NCBI GenBank assembly: GCA_934630495.1 | Contig: CAKTVW010000022.1 | Location: 1-42,737 of the forward strand | DNA: 42,737 bases | Source of the DNA: an uncultured Oscillospiraceae bacterium | GTDB lineage: Bacteria > Bacillota > Clostridia > Oscillospirales > Oscillospiraceae | Direction of reading: 5' to 3' | Part shown: in pieces, positions 1 through 8,530 of the stretch | Layout: each line of letters begins with the position of its first letter | How positions within the stretch are numbered: the stretch's first letter is position 1 | The notes under the pieces: model-generated | The model's database searches: none | Told to the model about the DNA's origin: nothing | Seen by the model: only the letters and a program-made list of their open reading frames with translations | Translations under genes and position numbers: made by a program

Positions 1-2
1 TT

Positions 3-1196
3 ACCAAGGAAAAGTGCTGCGGCTGTAAGCTTTGCGCGCAGGTATGCCCAAAAAATGCGATCACATATCAAATGGATACGCTTGGAGCGTACTATCCTTC
101 AATCGACGAGTCGAAGTGCATCGGCTGTAAAAAATGTGCGAACATTTGTCCGGCCGAAAAAAATCTGAAGAACGAGGAAAGCGTCTGCTTTGCCGCGGTA
201 AATCGCGATGAAGCCATGCTGATGCGTTCGGCCTCCGGAGGCGTATTCTCCGCAGTTGCCTCAGCGGTGCTGAAGGACGGCGGCGTTGTCTACGGCGCGG
301 CGGCAATGCATGACGAGAAGCTGCTTCTGCGTGTTGCACACAAGCGGATCACGTCCTGCTCTGAGCTTTCGGATCTGCAGCGCTCTAAATATGTGCAGAG
401 CGACATGGAGGGCATATATTCTCTTATTCGGAAAGATTTGAAGGACGGCAAAACGGTGTTTTTTTCCGGGACACCATGTCAGGTCGCGGCCGTAAAGTCC
501 CTTTGCGGTGAGCCGGACAATTTGCTGCTCGGCGATATCGTTTGCCATGGTGTGCCGTCGCAAAAGCTCTTTTCGGAGTATTTGCAGACGCTTTCGCATG
601 AAAGAAGCAAGAAAATTGAGAATTTCTATTTTCGCACAAAGGAGAGCGGTTGGGGACTGTGCGCACGGGTGATCACATCGGATCGCTGCGGGAAAATACG
701 GTCACGCCGCATACCTTGCAATATCTCCTCGTACTACAAAATGTTCCTGCGCTGTGAAACGTATCGCGATGCGTGCTATTCCTGCCCCTATGCGACGCGT
801 GAGCGTGTCGGAGATTTGACGATGGGAGATTTTTGGGGACTTGAGAAGGCCGTGAGCACTTATGCGGAGTGTAAGGAAAACCATGTTGAGTTTACGCACG
901 GTGTTTCTTGTGTGTTGGCTAATACGTCTAAAGGCCTTGCGTACTTACAAAAGGCCGATCTATTGTTGATGAAGGCAGAGTTTGACGATATCGCGCGGGA
1001 GAACGGACAGCTTTTGCACCCAAGCCCGCTGCCGAAATCACGCGAGGGTATTATTGACCTTTATGCTCAAGCCGGTTACGGTGGGCTGGAGCGGCAGTTT
1101 AACCGTGCGTTGGGAGTAAAAAAATACATAATTCTGCTGCGCAACCGAGTCTCGCCGAAAATCAGAATGAAGGTCAAAACTATATTGAGGAAGTGA
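3..1196 (+). CDS. Ferredoxin / F420-hydrogenase beta-subunit-like protein, 5' truncated
   Basis: The reading frame is open from the window edge, so the true start lies upstream; 397 codons are visible. Two 4Fe-4S ferredoxin motifs of the form Cx2Cx2Cx3CP occur, at visible residues 5-16 and 39-50. They are followed by a region typical of the coenzyme F420 hydrogenase/dehydrogenase beta-subunit family (FrhB/FdhB N and C domains), with the segments FFSGTPCQVAA and GDIVCHGVPS. In Clostridia and Bacteroidetes such proteins often sit next to polysaccharide pyruvyl transferases in surface-glycan clusters, as here, and presumably do flavin/Fe-S redox chemistry on a glycan intermediate. The substrate cannot be told from sequence. 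The glycosyltransferase starts 4 nt after its stop, so the two are probably cotranscribed. The methionine at 72 is not the start, because it would remove the first Fe-S motif. Confidence 0.88.
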   Translation, partial: TKEKCCGCKLCAQVCPKNAITYQMDTLGAYYPSIDESKCIGCKKCANICPAEKNLKNEESVCFAAVNRDEAMLMRSASGGVFSAVASAVLKDGGVVYGAAAMHDEKLLLRVAHKRITSCSELSDLQRSKYVQSDMEGIYSLIRKDLKDGKTVFFSGTPCQVAAVKSLCGEPDNLLLGDIVCHGVPSQKLFSEYLQTLSHERSKKIENFYFRTKESGWGLCARVITSDRCGKIRSRRIPCNISSYYKMFLRCETYRDACYSCPYATRERVGDLTMGDFWGLEKAVSTYAECKENHVEFTHGVSCVLANTSKGLAYLQKADLLLMKAEFDDIARENGQLLHPSPLPKSREGIIDLYAQAGYGGLERQFNRALGVKKYIILLRNRVSPKIRMKVKTILRK

Positions 1197-1200
1197 AGGT

Positions 1201-2163
1201 ATGGTAAGTGCGGTCATTCCGGCCTATAACATTGCCGATCAGCTTGAGCGCTGTGTCAACAGTATCCTGCGCCAGACTTACCGTGATTTCGAGATCCTGA
1301 TTGTCGACGACGGCTCTACCGACGGGACATCGGCGCTTTGCGATCAGCTGTGTCGGGAGCATTCCTGCGTGAAGGTATTCCACAAAGAAAACGGCGGCGT
1401 ATCGACTGCAAGAAATCTCGGGATCGAGCATCTGCGCGGTGATTTTACAGTATTTATTGACGGCGACGACTGGATTGAGCCGACATTGTTTGAGGACGCT
1501 GTTGCCTCATTGGATGAAAACGACGCCGACATATTTATGTATGAATACATTGTCGACACCGACGGCGTCCCAACTGTGCACTCTGTCGATGGTGACCCTT
1601 ACGGCCTGATCGACACCGAGCAGGCGCTGATCCATACGCTGAAGCCGGATAACCGCCTGCTTTGGTCTAAGCTTTTTCGGACGAAGCTGATTGCGAACAG
1701 CCGTTTCCGTGAAGGGATCACAATGGGCGAAGATACGCTGTTTATTACGGAAATCATTTTAAGATCGAAGCGTACGGTTTATAGTGCACGACCGTATTAC
1801 CACTATGTGATTCGCGGCAACAGTGCGGTCACGTCTTCATTCCGCATGAAGAAGCTGACCGGATTAGAGGCATACCGCGCTCAGATGGACCTCTGCAAAG
1901 CAGCAGGTTTTACCGCTGCGGAAGAATATGCCCGTGCGGCACTGATGGATCTTGCGGTAGCCTTGGCGAGAAGAGCGGCGGCAGCCGACCGAGAAACGCG
2001 AAAACAGGCGTTTTGTACGATCAAAAAATGTGTTCGCAGCGAAAAAAAACGAACGTTACGTTCAAAACGGATTGGGCGTAAGACGAAGCTGAAGACGCTT
2101 GTGGCATCGATTTCGCCTGCTGTTGTAGTTGCAATGTGCAATATGCTCGGAGAAAAAGCGTAG
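1201..2163 (+). CDS. Family 2 glycosyltransferase
   Basis: This 320-residue cytoplasmic GT-A enzyme transfers a sugar from a nucleotide donor to a growing glycan. The N-terminus reads VSAVIPAYN, followed by the nucleotide-binding VDDGSTD (residues 35-41), NGGVSTARNLG (64-74) and the metal-binding DGDDW (87-91), all hallmarks of GT2 (Pfam Glycos_transf_2). A GED motif near residue 179 is usual for EPS enzymes of this group. The C-terminal 50 residues are rich in Lys/Arg and may contact the membrane. The start ATG follows the preceding stop by 4 nt with GAAG-type SD bases inside that gene. Donor and acceptor are unknown. Confidence 0.92.
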   Translation: MVSAVIPAYNIADQLERCVNSILRQTYRDFEILIVDDGSTDGTSALCDQLCREHSCVKVFHKENGGVSTARNLGIEHLRGDFTVFIDGDDWIEPTLFEDAVASLDENDADIFMYEYIVDTDGVPTVHSVDGDPYGLIDTEQALIHTLKPDNRLLWSKLFRTKLIANSRFREGITMGEDTLFITEIILRSKRTVYSARPYYHYVIRGNSAVTSSFRMKKLTGLEAYRAQMDLCKAAGFTAAEEYARAALMDLAVALARRAAAADRETRKQAFCTIKKCVRSEKKRTLRSKRIGRKTKLKTLVASISPAVVVAMCNMLGEKA

Positions 2164-2182
2164 ATTCAGATTGGAGATAACC

Positions 2183-3358
2183 ATGAAGCTTGGCATAGTC
2201 ACACTGGTGAGCAATAACTACGGAAACAAATATCAGAATTATGCTGTTGAACAGCTCTTATCTCGCTATGGGACGGTCGAGACATTTTCAACTGCTGCAG
2301 GTCATCCGGTAACTTCTGCCAACAGCGTTTCTTTTTCCGGACGACTTTCGCCGTCGCATATTTTTGAGGCTTTGCGCTGCCGCTTGATGGGAAAATACGG
2401 AATAAACAATGTCGCACGTCCGATCGTTTTGAATGGTTTGTACGCGCTCTTCCATAAGGCCGAGATCACGAAAATCAGAAAAGAGCGAAACGAGGCATTT
2501 GCCTCCTTCCAGAAGAAACGGCTTCATGTTTCGGAAAAAATCTTGGATGCCGCGAACGTCCGCGATATGCAGTGGGTCGAGCAGTTCGACTGCTTTTTCT
2601 GCGGAAGCGACCAGATCTGGAACCCTACCTATGCGACAACTTCGGAACTCATGTTTCTGTCCTTTGCCAAAGACCGTTCCGTCGCGATCGCTCCGAGCTT
2701 CGGCCTCCAAACGCTTACGGAGGAGGCAAGGAAAAAATACAGCGAGTGGCTGCAGTATGTTAAGGTGCTGTCGGTTCGCGAAGAAGCCGGTCAGAAATTG
2801 ATCTATGAGTTGACGCATCGCAACGCGGAGCTGCTGCTGGATCCGACAATGGCGCTTGAGCGCGACCAATGGGACGCGCTTGCAAGCAAACCGACGTGTT
2901 CCTTGCCGAAGAAATATCTTCTTTGCTATTTCCTCGGAAGAGTCGACAAAACCTGTCAGCGGCACGTCCGTGAGCTTGCAGCGAAAAAAGGACTGGAGAT
3001 CGTCCGGCTCTTTGATGTGGAAAGCCCGGAATACTATGCGCTTGATCCGGCGGAAGTGTTGTTCTGCATCCGGAATGCGGAATACGTCGCGACCGATTCC
3101 TTCCATGGTACGGTTTTTTCTATTTTATATCACAAGAGCTTTACCGTATTTGAGCGAAATGAGGGAACTCTCAACATGTTTTCCAGAATCGATACGCTCC
3201 TGCGGTTTTTTGGGCTTTCCGCTCGCACAAATGAGGACGAGGTCATAGCCGAAGAGACGTGGGAGGGGGTAGACCGCTTACTGGAGCAGGAACGCGCACA
3301 TACCGAACGCTTTATTGACGAAGCAATAAGAGCAATTAAAAACGAGGCTGCAAAATGA
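2183..3358 (+). CDS. Polysaccharide pyruvyl transferase family protein
   Basis: The protein has 391 residues. Members of this family (PF04230, CsaB-like) transfer a ketal pyruvate from PEP to sugars of exopolysaccharides or secondary cell-wall polymers. The diagnostic FFCGSDQIWNP motif and the C-terminal ATDSFHGTVFS motif are both present, and the N-terminus MKLGIVTL..NYGN matches the family. An in-frame upstream methionine at 2129 would overlap the glycosyltransferase; ATG 2183 is preferred because GGAG lies at the right distance. Pyruvylated wall polymers are the known ligands of SLH domains, and this window encodes three SLH proteins. A role in making that ligand is possible, but the classical CsaB differs and the link is inference. 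The next gene overlaps by 4 nt (ATGA). Confidence 0.9.
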   Translation: MKLGIVTLVSNNYGNKYQNYAVEQLLSRYGTVETFSTAAGHPVTSANSVSFSGRLSPSHIFEALRCRLMGKYGINNVARPIVLNGLYALFHKAEITKIRKERNEAFASFQKKRLHVSEKILDAANVRDMQWVEQFDCFFCGSDQIWNPTYATTSELMFLSFAKDRSVAIAPSFGLQTLTEEARKKYSEWLQYVKVLSVREEAGQKLIYELTHRNAELLLDPTMALERDQWDALASKPTCSLPKKYLLCYFLGRVDKTCQRHVRELAAKKGLEIVRLFDVESPEYYALDPAEVLFCIRNAEYVATDSFHGTVFSILYHKSFTVFERNEGTLNMFSRIDTLLRFFGLSARTNEDEVIAEETWEGVDRLLEQERAHTERFIDEAIRAIKNEAAK

Positions 3359-4893
3359 AGTTTAACAGAACCAAGAACGCAACAAGAAACATATTCTTCG
3401 GAATTATTCTGAAGCTGTATCATATTCTTGTGCCGTTTTTAATGCGCACGGCGTTGATCTATCTTCTCGGCGTGGAATATCTGGGCCTTGACAGTTTGTT
3501 CACGTCTATTCTGTCTGTTTTGAATCTGGCAGAGCTGGGAGTCGGCAGCGCAATGGTCTACAGTATGTACCGTCCGATCATTCGTGACGATGGGGAAACG
3601 ATATGCGCGCTGATGAACCTCTATAAGCGTTACTACCGTATGATCGGGTTAGTTGTGCTGGCAAGCGGCCTGATTTTGTGCCCCTTTGTTCCGAAGCTGA
3701 TCGCGGGGAGTACGCCGGCAGGAATCAATATCTATATCTTGTACCTGCTTAACTTGGGGACGACCGTTCTTTCCTATTGGCTGTTCGCCTATAAGAATTG
3801 CCTGCTTCAAGCGCATCAGCGCTCCGACATTGTCAGCAAGATCATGCTGATCGTCCAGACCGGAAGATATGTATTGCAGTTTGTACTTCTGTTTCTGACA
3901 CATAATTATTATTTGTATTTGATCGTGACCCTTTTGTCCCAAGCTGTGATCAATGTAGTCACGTCGATCGTTGCGGATAAAATGTACCCGCAGTACCGCG
4001 CCATCGGAGTGCTGGATAAGGCGGCCAAAAAGGATATTAACCATCGGATCACCGACCTGTTTACGGCAAAGATCGGCGCCGTAATTGTGGATTCCGTTGA
4101 TACCATTGTTATTTCGGCGTTTCTCGGCCTTACGGTTCTGGCTGTTTATCAGAATTATTTCTATATTCTTACGGCAATTACGGGACTGATAAATGTAATA
4201 ATGACCTCCTGCCTTGCAGGTATCGGCAACAGCATCGCGACGGAAAGCAAAGAGAAAAACTACCGCGATCTGCGTATATTTACGCTGATCATTGTATGGA
4301 TCGCCGGTATCTGCACGGCGCTGCTGCTCACGATGTTCCAACCGTTCATTAAGCTGTGGGTCGGAGAAAAGTATATGTTTGAGTTTTCGGCGGTGGTCTG
4401 CTTCTGCGTGTATTTCTTTGTGAAGCAGATCAATACGCTGCTGAATCTCTATAAGGATGCGGCGGGTATGTGGCACGAGGATCGCTTCCGTCCGCTCGTG
4501 ACTGCGGCTGCAAACCTTGTCATGAACCTTATTATGGTGCAGTTCTGGGGAATTTACGGGATACTGCTGTCGACTGTCCTTTCTATGCTGTTTGTCGGGA
4601 TGCCGTGGATCCTTCGCAATCTGTTTACGGTCCTCTTTGACCGCGCAGAATTGCGGAATTATCTGAAAATGCTGCTGCTGTATGTCCTGATTACGGGCGC
4701 GGCATGCACAGCCTCCGCGCTTTTGGGACACCTTCTTCCCGGTGACGGGATTCTGCTGCTGGTACTGCGTATGATCGTGACGCTTGTCGTTTCCAATCTG
4801 ATTTTCTTCGCTGCACTGCATAGAACGACGGATTTCAAAAAGGGAATGGACATTCTGAAGGGCACGCTGGCCGGAAAGCTTAAAAGGCGATGA
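3355..4893 (+). CDS. Wzx-type polysaccharide flippase (MATE/MOP superfamily)
   Basis: This 512-residue integral membrane protein has about 12-14 hydrophobic segments. The N-terminal pattern, with IFFGIILKLYHILVPFLMRT followed by YLGVEYLGLDSLF, is typical of oligosaccharide flippases of the polysaccharide biosynthesis family, which move undecaprenyl-linked repeat units to the outer face of the membrane. The start overlaps the stop of the pyruvyl transferase gene (ATGA), suggesting translational coupling. It closes the assembly part of the cluster; dTDP-sugar genes follow after a 108-nt gap. Confidence 0.9.
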   Translation: MKFNRTKNATRNIFFGIILKLYHILVPFLMRTALIYLLGVEYLGLDSLFTSILSVLNLAELGVGSAMVYSMYRPIIRDDGETICALMNLYKRYYRMIGLVVLASGLILCPFVPKLIAGSTPAGINIYILYLLNLGTTVLSYWLFAYKNCLLQAHQRSDIVSKIMLIVQTGRYVLQFVLLFLTHNYYLYLIVTLLSQAVINVVTSIVADKMYPQYRAIGVLDKAAKKDINHRITDLFTAKIGAVIVDSVDTIVISAFLGLTVLAVYQNYFYILTAITGLINVIMTSCLAGIGNSIATESKEKNYRDLRIFTLIIVWIAGICTALLLTMFQPFIKLWVGEKYMFEFSAVVCFCVYFFVKQINTLLNLYKDAAGMWHEDRFRPLVTAAANLVMNLIMVQFWGIYGILLSTVLSMLFVGMPWILRNLFTVLFDRAELRNYLKMLLLYVLITGAACTASALLGHLLPGDGILLLVLRMIVTLVVSNLIFFAALHRTTDFKKGMDILKGTLAGKLKRR

Positions 4894-5001
4894 AGCATCG
4901 CAAACAATGATGGGGAACCTAAGCCGTTTCACTGCGGAAATGGCTCGTCAGAGCGCGAATTGTCGAAAAATATAAAAATTCAAAGCGAAAGGAGCAATAC
5001 T

Positions 5002-5919
5002 ATGAAGGGAATTGTTTTGGCGGGAGGATCGGGAACGAGACTTTATCCGATAACGATGGTGACATCCAAACAGCTCTTGCCGATCTATGACAAGCCGATG
5101 ATCTTCTATCCGCTTTCCACGCTGATGCTGGCAGGCATTCGCGACATATTGATCATCTCTACCCCGCAGGACACGCCGCGCTTTGAAGATCTTCTCGGTG
5201 ACGGAAGTCAGTTTGGTTTGACATTGCATTATGCCGTCCAGCCGGCGCCTGAGGGTCTTGCGCAGGCGTTCCTCATCGGAGAGGAGTTTATCGGCGGAGA
5301 ACCGTGCGCAATGGTGCTCGGGGACAATATTTTTCACGGCAACGGTTTTTCACATATTCTTCGGTCTGCTGCGGCGGCGACCCAAGAGGGGATCGCAACT
5401 GTTTTCGGCTACTATGTTAACGATCCGGAGCGCTTCGGCGTTGTTGAATTTGACGAAAACGGGAAAGTCCTGTCGGTGGAAGAAAAGCCGAAGGAGCCGA
5501 AGAGCAACTTTGCGATTACCGGCCTGTATTTTTATCCGAGCGGCGTGAGTACAATGGCCAAAGCGGTCAAACCGTCGCCCAGAGGAGAACTGGAGATCAC
5601 AACGCTCAATGAAATGTACCTGAACAGAGACTGCCTTTCCGTTGAGCTTTTGGGCAGAGGATTTGCATGGATGGACACCGGTACGGCAGACAGCCTCGCA
5701 GAGGCCGCTGATTTTGTCAGAATGGTCGAGCGGCGGCAGGGCGTAAAAATTGCCGCGCTTGAGGAAGTTGCCTATAACGCCGGCTGGATCACGAATGCTG
5801 AGCTGCTGGAGGCAGCAAGCCGCTATGGCAAATCTCCCTACGGAGAGCATTTGAAGGCGGTCGCGAGCGGTAGGTTTGAGATATTGAAAAAGCAGAACCC
5901 AAATCAAATCGGGAGGTAA
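5002..5919 (+). CDS. rfbA: Glucose-1-phosphate thymidylyltransferase (copy 1)
   Basis: The 305-residue enzyme makes dTDP-glucose from dTTP and glucose-1-phosphate, the first step towards dTDP-L-rhamnose and related deoxysugars. Seen directly: the N-terminal pyrophosphorylase signature LAGGSGTRLYP, SKQLLPIYDKPMI, the LGDNIFHG metal/nucleotide motif and EEKPKEPKSN. Length and order of motifs match RfbA/RmlA. The start is ATG 5002, with AAAGGAG at a 7-nt spacing; an upstream in-frame ATG at 4960 lacks an SD and precedes the conserved start. rfbB follows 5 nt downstream. A second rfbA occurs at 9775. Confidence 0.95.
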   Translation: MKGIVLAGGSGTRLYPITMVTSKQLLPIYDKPMIFYPLSTLMLAGIRDILIISTPQDTPRFEDLLGDGSQFGLTLHYAVQPAPEGLAQAFLIGEEFIGGEPCAMVLGDNIFHGNGFSHILRSAAAATQEGIATVFGYYVNDPERFGVVEFDENGKVLSVEEKPKEPKSNFAITGLYFYPSGVSTMAKAVKPSPRGELEITTLNEMYLNRDCLSVELLGRGFAWMDTGTADSLAEAADFVRMVERRQGVKIAALEEVAYNAGWITNAELLEAASRYGKSPYGEHLKAVASGRFEILKKQNPNQIGR

Positions 5920-5924
5920 TACAT

Positions 5925-6944
5925 ATGACGATCCTTGTTACCGGCGGTGCCGGCTTCATCGGAAGCAATTTCATTTTTCACATGATGAAAAGCCATCCGA
6001 GTTACCGAATCGTTTGCATCGATAAGCTGACCTACGCGGGAAATCTTTCTACGCTGAAAAACATCCTTACACATCCGCAGTTTCGCTTTGTAAAAGAGGA
6101 CATTTGCGATCGTGCCGCCGTTGACCGAATCTTTGAGGAAGAAAAGCCGGATATTGTCGTCAATTTTGCGGCGGAAAGCCATGTTGACCGCTCGATCGAG
6201 GATCCCGGCGTATTTCTTCAGACCAACATTATCGGAACGGCAACACTGATGGATGCGTGCAGAAAATACGGCGTTTCCCGCTTTCATCAGGTGTCCACCG
6301 ATGAGGTCTATGGGGACCTTCCGCTGGATCGACCGGAGCTTTTGTTTACGGAAGAGACGCCGATTCATACCAGCAGTCCTTATTCTTCCTCAAAGGCCTC
6401 GGCGGACCTGCTTGCTCTGGCATATTACAGAACTTACGGACTGCCTGTAACAATTAGCCGCTGTTCAAACAACTACGGCCCGTATCATTTTCCGGAAAAG
6501 CTGATCCCGCTCATGATTATCAATGCCCTGGCCGATAAGGCGCTGCCGGTTTACGGCGATGGCCTAAATGTCCGCGATTGGCTGTATGTAGAGGATCATT
6601 GCAAAGCGATCGATCTGATCGTTCACAAGGGGAGAGTGGGCGAGGTCTATAATGTCGGCGGACATAACGAAAAGAAGAATATTGAGATCGTTAAGCTGAT
6701 CTGCGCCGCATTGGGGAAACCGGAGAGCCTGATAAAGCATGTGACTGATCGAAAAGGGCATGACATGCGATACGCGATCGATCCGACAAAAATCCATACG
6801 GAGTTGGGCTGGCTTCCGGAAACAAAATTTGAGGATGGGATCAAGTATACGATCAACTGGTATCTTTCTAACCGCGAATGGTGGGAGCCGATCATCAGCG
6901 GAGAATATCGGCAGTACTATGCAAAAATGTACGACGGACGTTAA
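5925..6944 (+). CDS. rfbB: dTDP-glucose 4,6-dehydratase
   Basis: The enzyme converts dTDP-glucose to dTDP-4-keto-6-deoxyglucose using bound NAD+. The 339-residue protein begins ILVTGGAGFIGSNF (Rossmann GxxGxxG), has VNFAAESHVDRS and the catalytic STDEVYGDL segment, and the YSSSKASAD stretch holds the YxxxK pair. All are standard for RmlB/RfbB of the extended SDR family. A strong SD (GGGAGG) precedes ATG 5925, in the short gap after rfbA. A dTDP-4-keto sugar reductase/epimerase candidate and rfbC follow. Confidence 0.96.
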   Translation: MTILVTGGAGFIGSNFIFHMMKSHPSYRIVCIDKLTYAGNLSTLKNILTHPQFRFVKEDICDRAAVDRIFEEEKPDIVVNFAAESHVDRSIEDPGVFLQTNIIGTATLMDACRKYGVSRFHQVSTDEVYGDLPLDRPELLFTEETPIHTSSPYSSSKASADLLALAYYRTYGLPVTISRCSNNYGPYHFPEKLIPLMIINALADKALPVYGDGLNVRDWLYVEDHCKAIDLIVHKGRVGEVYNVGGHNEKKNIEIVKLICAALGKPESLIKHVTDRKGHDMRYAIDPTKIHTELGWLPETKFEDGIKYTINWYLSNREWWEPIISGEYRQYYAKMYDGR

Positions 6945-6962
6945 AACGGAGGCACTCGAATA

Positions 6963-7883
6963 ATGACAGTAAAGCATGTAATTATTACTGGTGCTTCCGG
7001 CTTTATCGGAAGCCGTCTTGTGCAGAATTATTTGGAACGCGGTGTGCAGGTGACGGCGATCGTAAGAGAGCCTTTGAAGCTTTCTGAGCTGCATAGTCCG
7101 CTGTTGTCTGTGGTTTGCGCCGATTTTAACGAATATAGCACCTTGGCTGACAGGCTTCCGACGGCAGAATATGATATTTTCTACGATCTGGCTTGGGGTG
7201 GTTACGGCTCTGCGACAAATGACTATACCGCGCAGATTGAAAACATCCGTCCGGTTTGCGATGCAGTGGTACAGGCTGCACGGCTGGGCTGCAAGCGCTT
7301 TCTGTTTTCGACCTCTTTTTCTGAATACATGATTTCCGAAGACGACGAGAAAACGCATGATATGGGAGCTGTATGCAATGTTTACGGCAGCGCAAAGGCG
7401 GCTGCGCGCCTGCTGGCGCAAGCTGTTGCGAAGCAGCAGGGTCTGCCGTTCGTCAGTGTGGCGTTCGCAAATACCTTTGGCCCGGGAGATCGTTCAAAAC
7501 GTTCGACAAATTTATTTGTTCACCGACTCTTGAACGGCCAGACGCTGGATCTGACGAAAGGCGAGCACCTATACGACTGGAACTATATCGACGACGCGAT
7601 CGAGGGACTTGTCCTCGCGGGAGAAGAAGGAAGACCGGATGCGGTTTATTATATCGGCAGCAATGAACGCCGCCCGCTGAAGGATATCGTTGCCGAGGTC
7701 CGTGATATTCTGTCACCCGATACTGCAATCAACCTCGGCACGTATAAGGAAAGCTTCTATGTGGACTATAGCTGCGTTGATGTACACAGACTGTACCGTG
7801 ATACGGGCTACCGAGCAAAAACGGATTTCCGACGTGCAATCACAGAGACTGCTGAATGGGTCAGGACTCTGTCATGGGAGTGA
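6963..7883 (+). CDS. NAD(P)-dependent epimerase/reductase (extended SDR) of the dTDP-sugar cluster
   Basis: The 306-residue protein has the N-terminal Rossmann motif ITGASGFIGSRL (about residues 8-19), a central YDLAWGGYG segment, and a YGSAK sequence that supplies the catalytic YxxxK pair. It is not a typical RfbD (dTDP-4-dehydrorhamnose reductase): the RfbD start ILVTGANGQLG and other hallmarks are missing. It sits between rfbB and rfbC, where a 4-keto reductase is expected. It may therefore reduce a dTDP-4-keto-6-deoxy sugar to rhamnose or to another product such as fucose or 6-deoxytalose; this is inference. The SD is weak (GGAGGC), and rfbC starts 7 nt after its stop. Confidence 0.8.
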   Translation: MTVKHVIITGASGFIGSRLVQNYLERGVQVTAIVREPLKLSELHSPLLSVVCADFNEYSTLADRLPTAEYDIFYDLAWGGYGSATNDYTAQIENIRPVCDAVVQAARLGCKRFLFSTSFSEYMISEDDEKTHDMGAVCNVYGSAKAAARLLAQAVAKQQGLPFVSVAFANTFGPGDRSKRSTNLFVHRLLNGQTLDLTKGEHLYDWNYIDDAIEGLVLAGEEGRPDAVYYIGSNERRPLKDIVAEVRDILSPDTAINLGTYKESFYVDYSCVDVHRLYRDTGYRAKTDFRRAITETAEWVRTLSWE

Positions 7884-7890
7884 GGAAAAG

Positions 7891-8490
7891 ATGGGACAAA
7901 TCAGAGTAACAAAGACGCCGATTGAGGGCCTTTTTGTAATTGAGCCGACTGTTCACGGCGACAGCCGCGGTTACTTTATGGAAACGTATAATCAAAATGA
8001 TATGCGGGAGGCCGGCCTGAACATGACTTTTGTGCAGGACAACCAGAGCATGAGCACGAAGGGCGTCCTGCGCGGTCTGCATTTTCAGAAGCAATTTCCG
8101 CAGGGAAAGCTTGTGCGCGTGATTCGCGGCAAGGTTTTTGACGTCGCAGTCGATCTGCGTGTGGGAAGTATGACATACGGACAATGGTTCGGAATTGAGC
8201 TTTCGGAGGAAAATAAAAAGCAATTTTATATTTCGGAAGGCTTTGCGCACGGATTTCTTGTTCTTTCCGACGTTGCGGAATTTTGCTATAAGTGCACGGA
8301 TTTTTACCACCCCGGCGACGAGTCGGGCTTGGCTTGGAACGATCCGGAAATCGGAATTACTTGGCCTTCACTTCAAGGCGCTTACAGCGGTTCAGCCGAT
8401 GCCGAGGGATACACACTCTCCGACGGAACGCCGCTGAATATTTCTGAAAAGGATCGGCGCTGGGACACTCTTAAGGGCGCACTGAGATAA
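7891..8490 (+). CDS. rfbC: dTDP-4-dehydrorhamnose 3,5-epimerase
   Basis: The 199-residue cupin-fold enzyme epimerises C3 and C5 of dTDP-4-keto-6-deoxyglucose. Visible motifs include SRGYFMETY, FVQDNQSMS, the catalytic-His region LRGLHFQ, KLVRVIRGKVFDVAVDLR, and GFAHGFLVLSD with the conserved Tyr-Lys pair just after it. Length is normal for RmlC. The start ATG 7891 has GAGGAAAAG directly upstream; a longer frame from 7690 runs over the previous gene and is not used. Only 40 nt separate it from the next gene. Confidence 0.96.
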   Translation: MGQIRVTKTPIEGLFVIEPTVHGDSRGYFMETYNQNDMREAGLNMTFVQDNQSMSTKGVLRGLHFQKQFPQGKLVRVIRGKVFDVAVDLRVGSMTYGQWFGIELSEENKKQFYISEGFAHGFLVLSDVAEFCYKCTDFYHPGDESGLAWNDPEIGITWPSLQGAYSGSADAEGYTLSDGTPLNISEKDRRWDTLKGALR

Positions 8491-8530
8491 GGCCGCTGCC
8501 GATGTAAGGTGAGAAAGCCTTAAATTGACT

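Noticed and set aside
3649..4932. 427-codon minus-strand frame opposite the flippase gene
   Set aside because: It is antisense to a clear multi-pass membrane protein, with His/Arg/Gln-rich composition typical of a shadow frame.
4894..5001. Internal promoter before the first rfbA (TATAAA near 4970)
   Set aside because: No -35 box fits at 16-18 nt; the AT-rich stretch alone is not enough.
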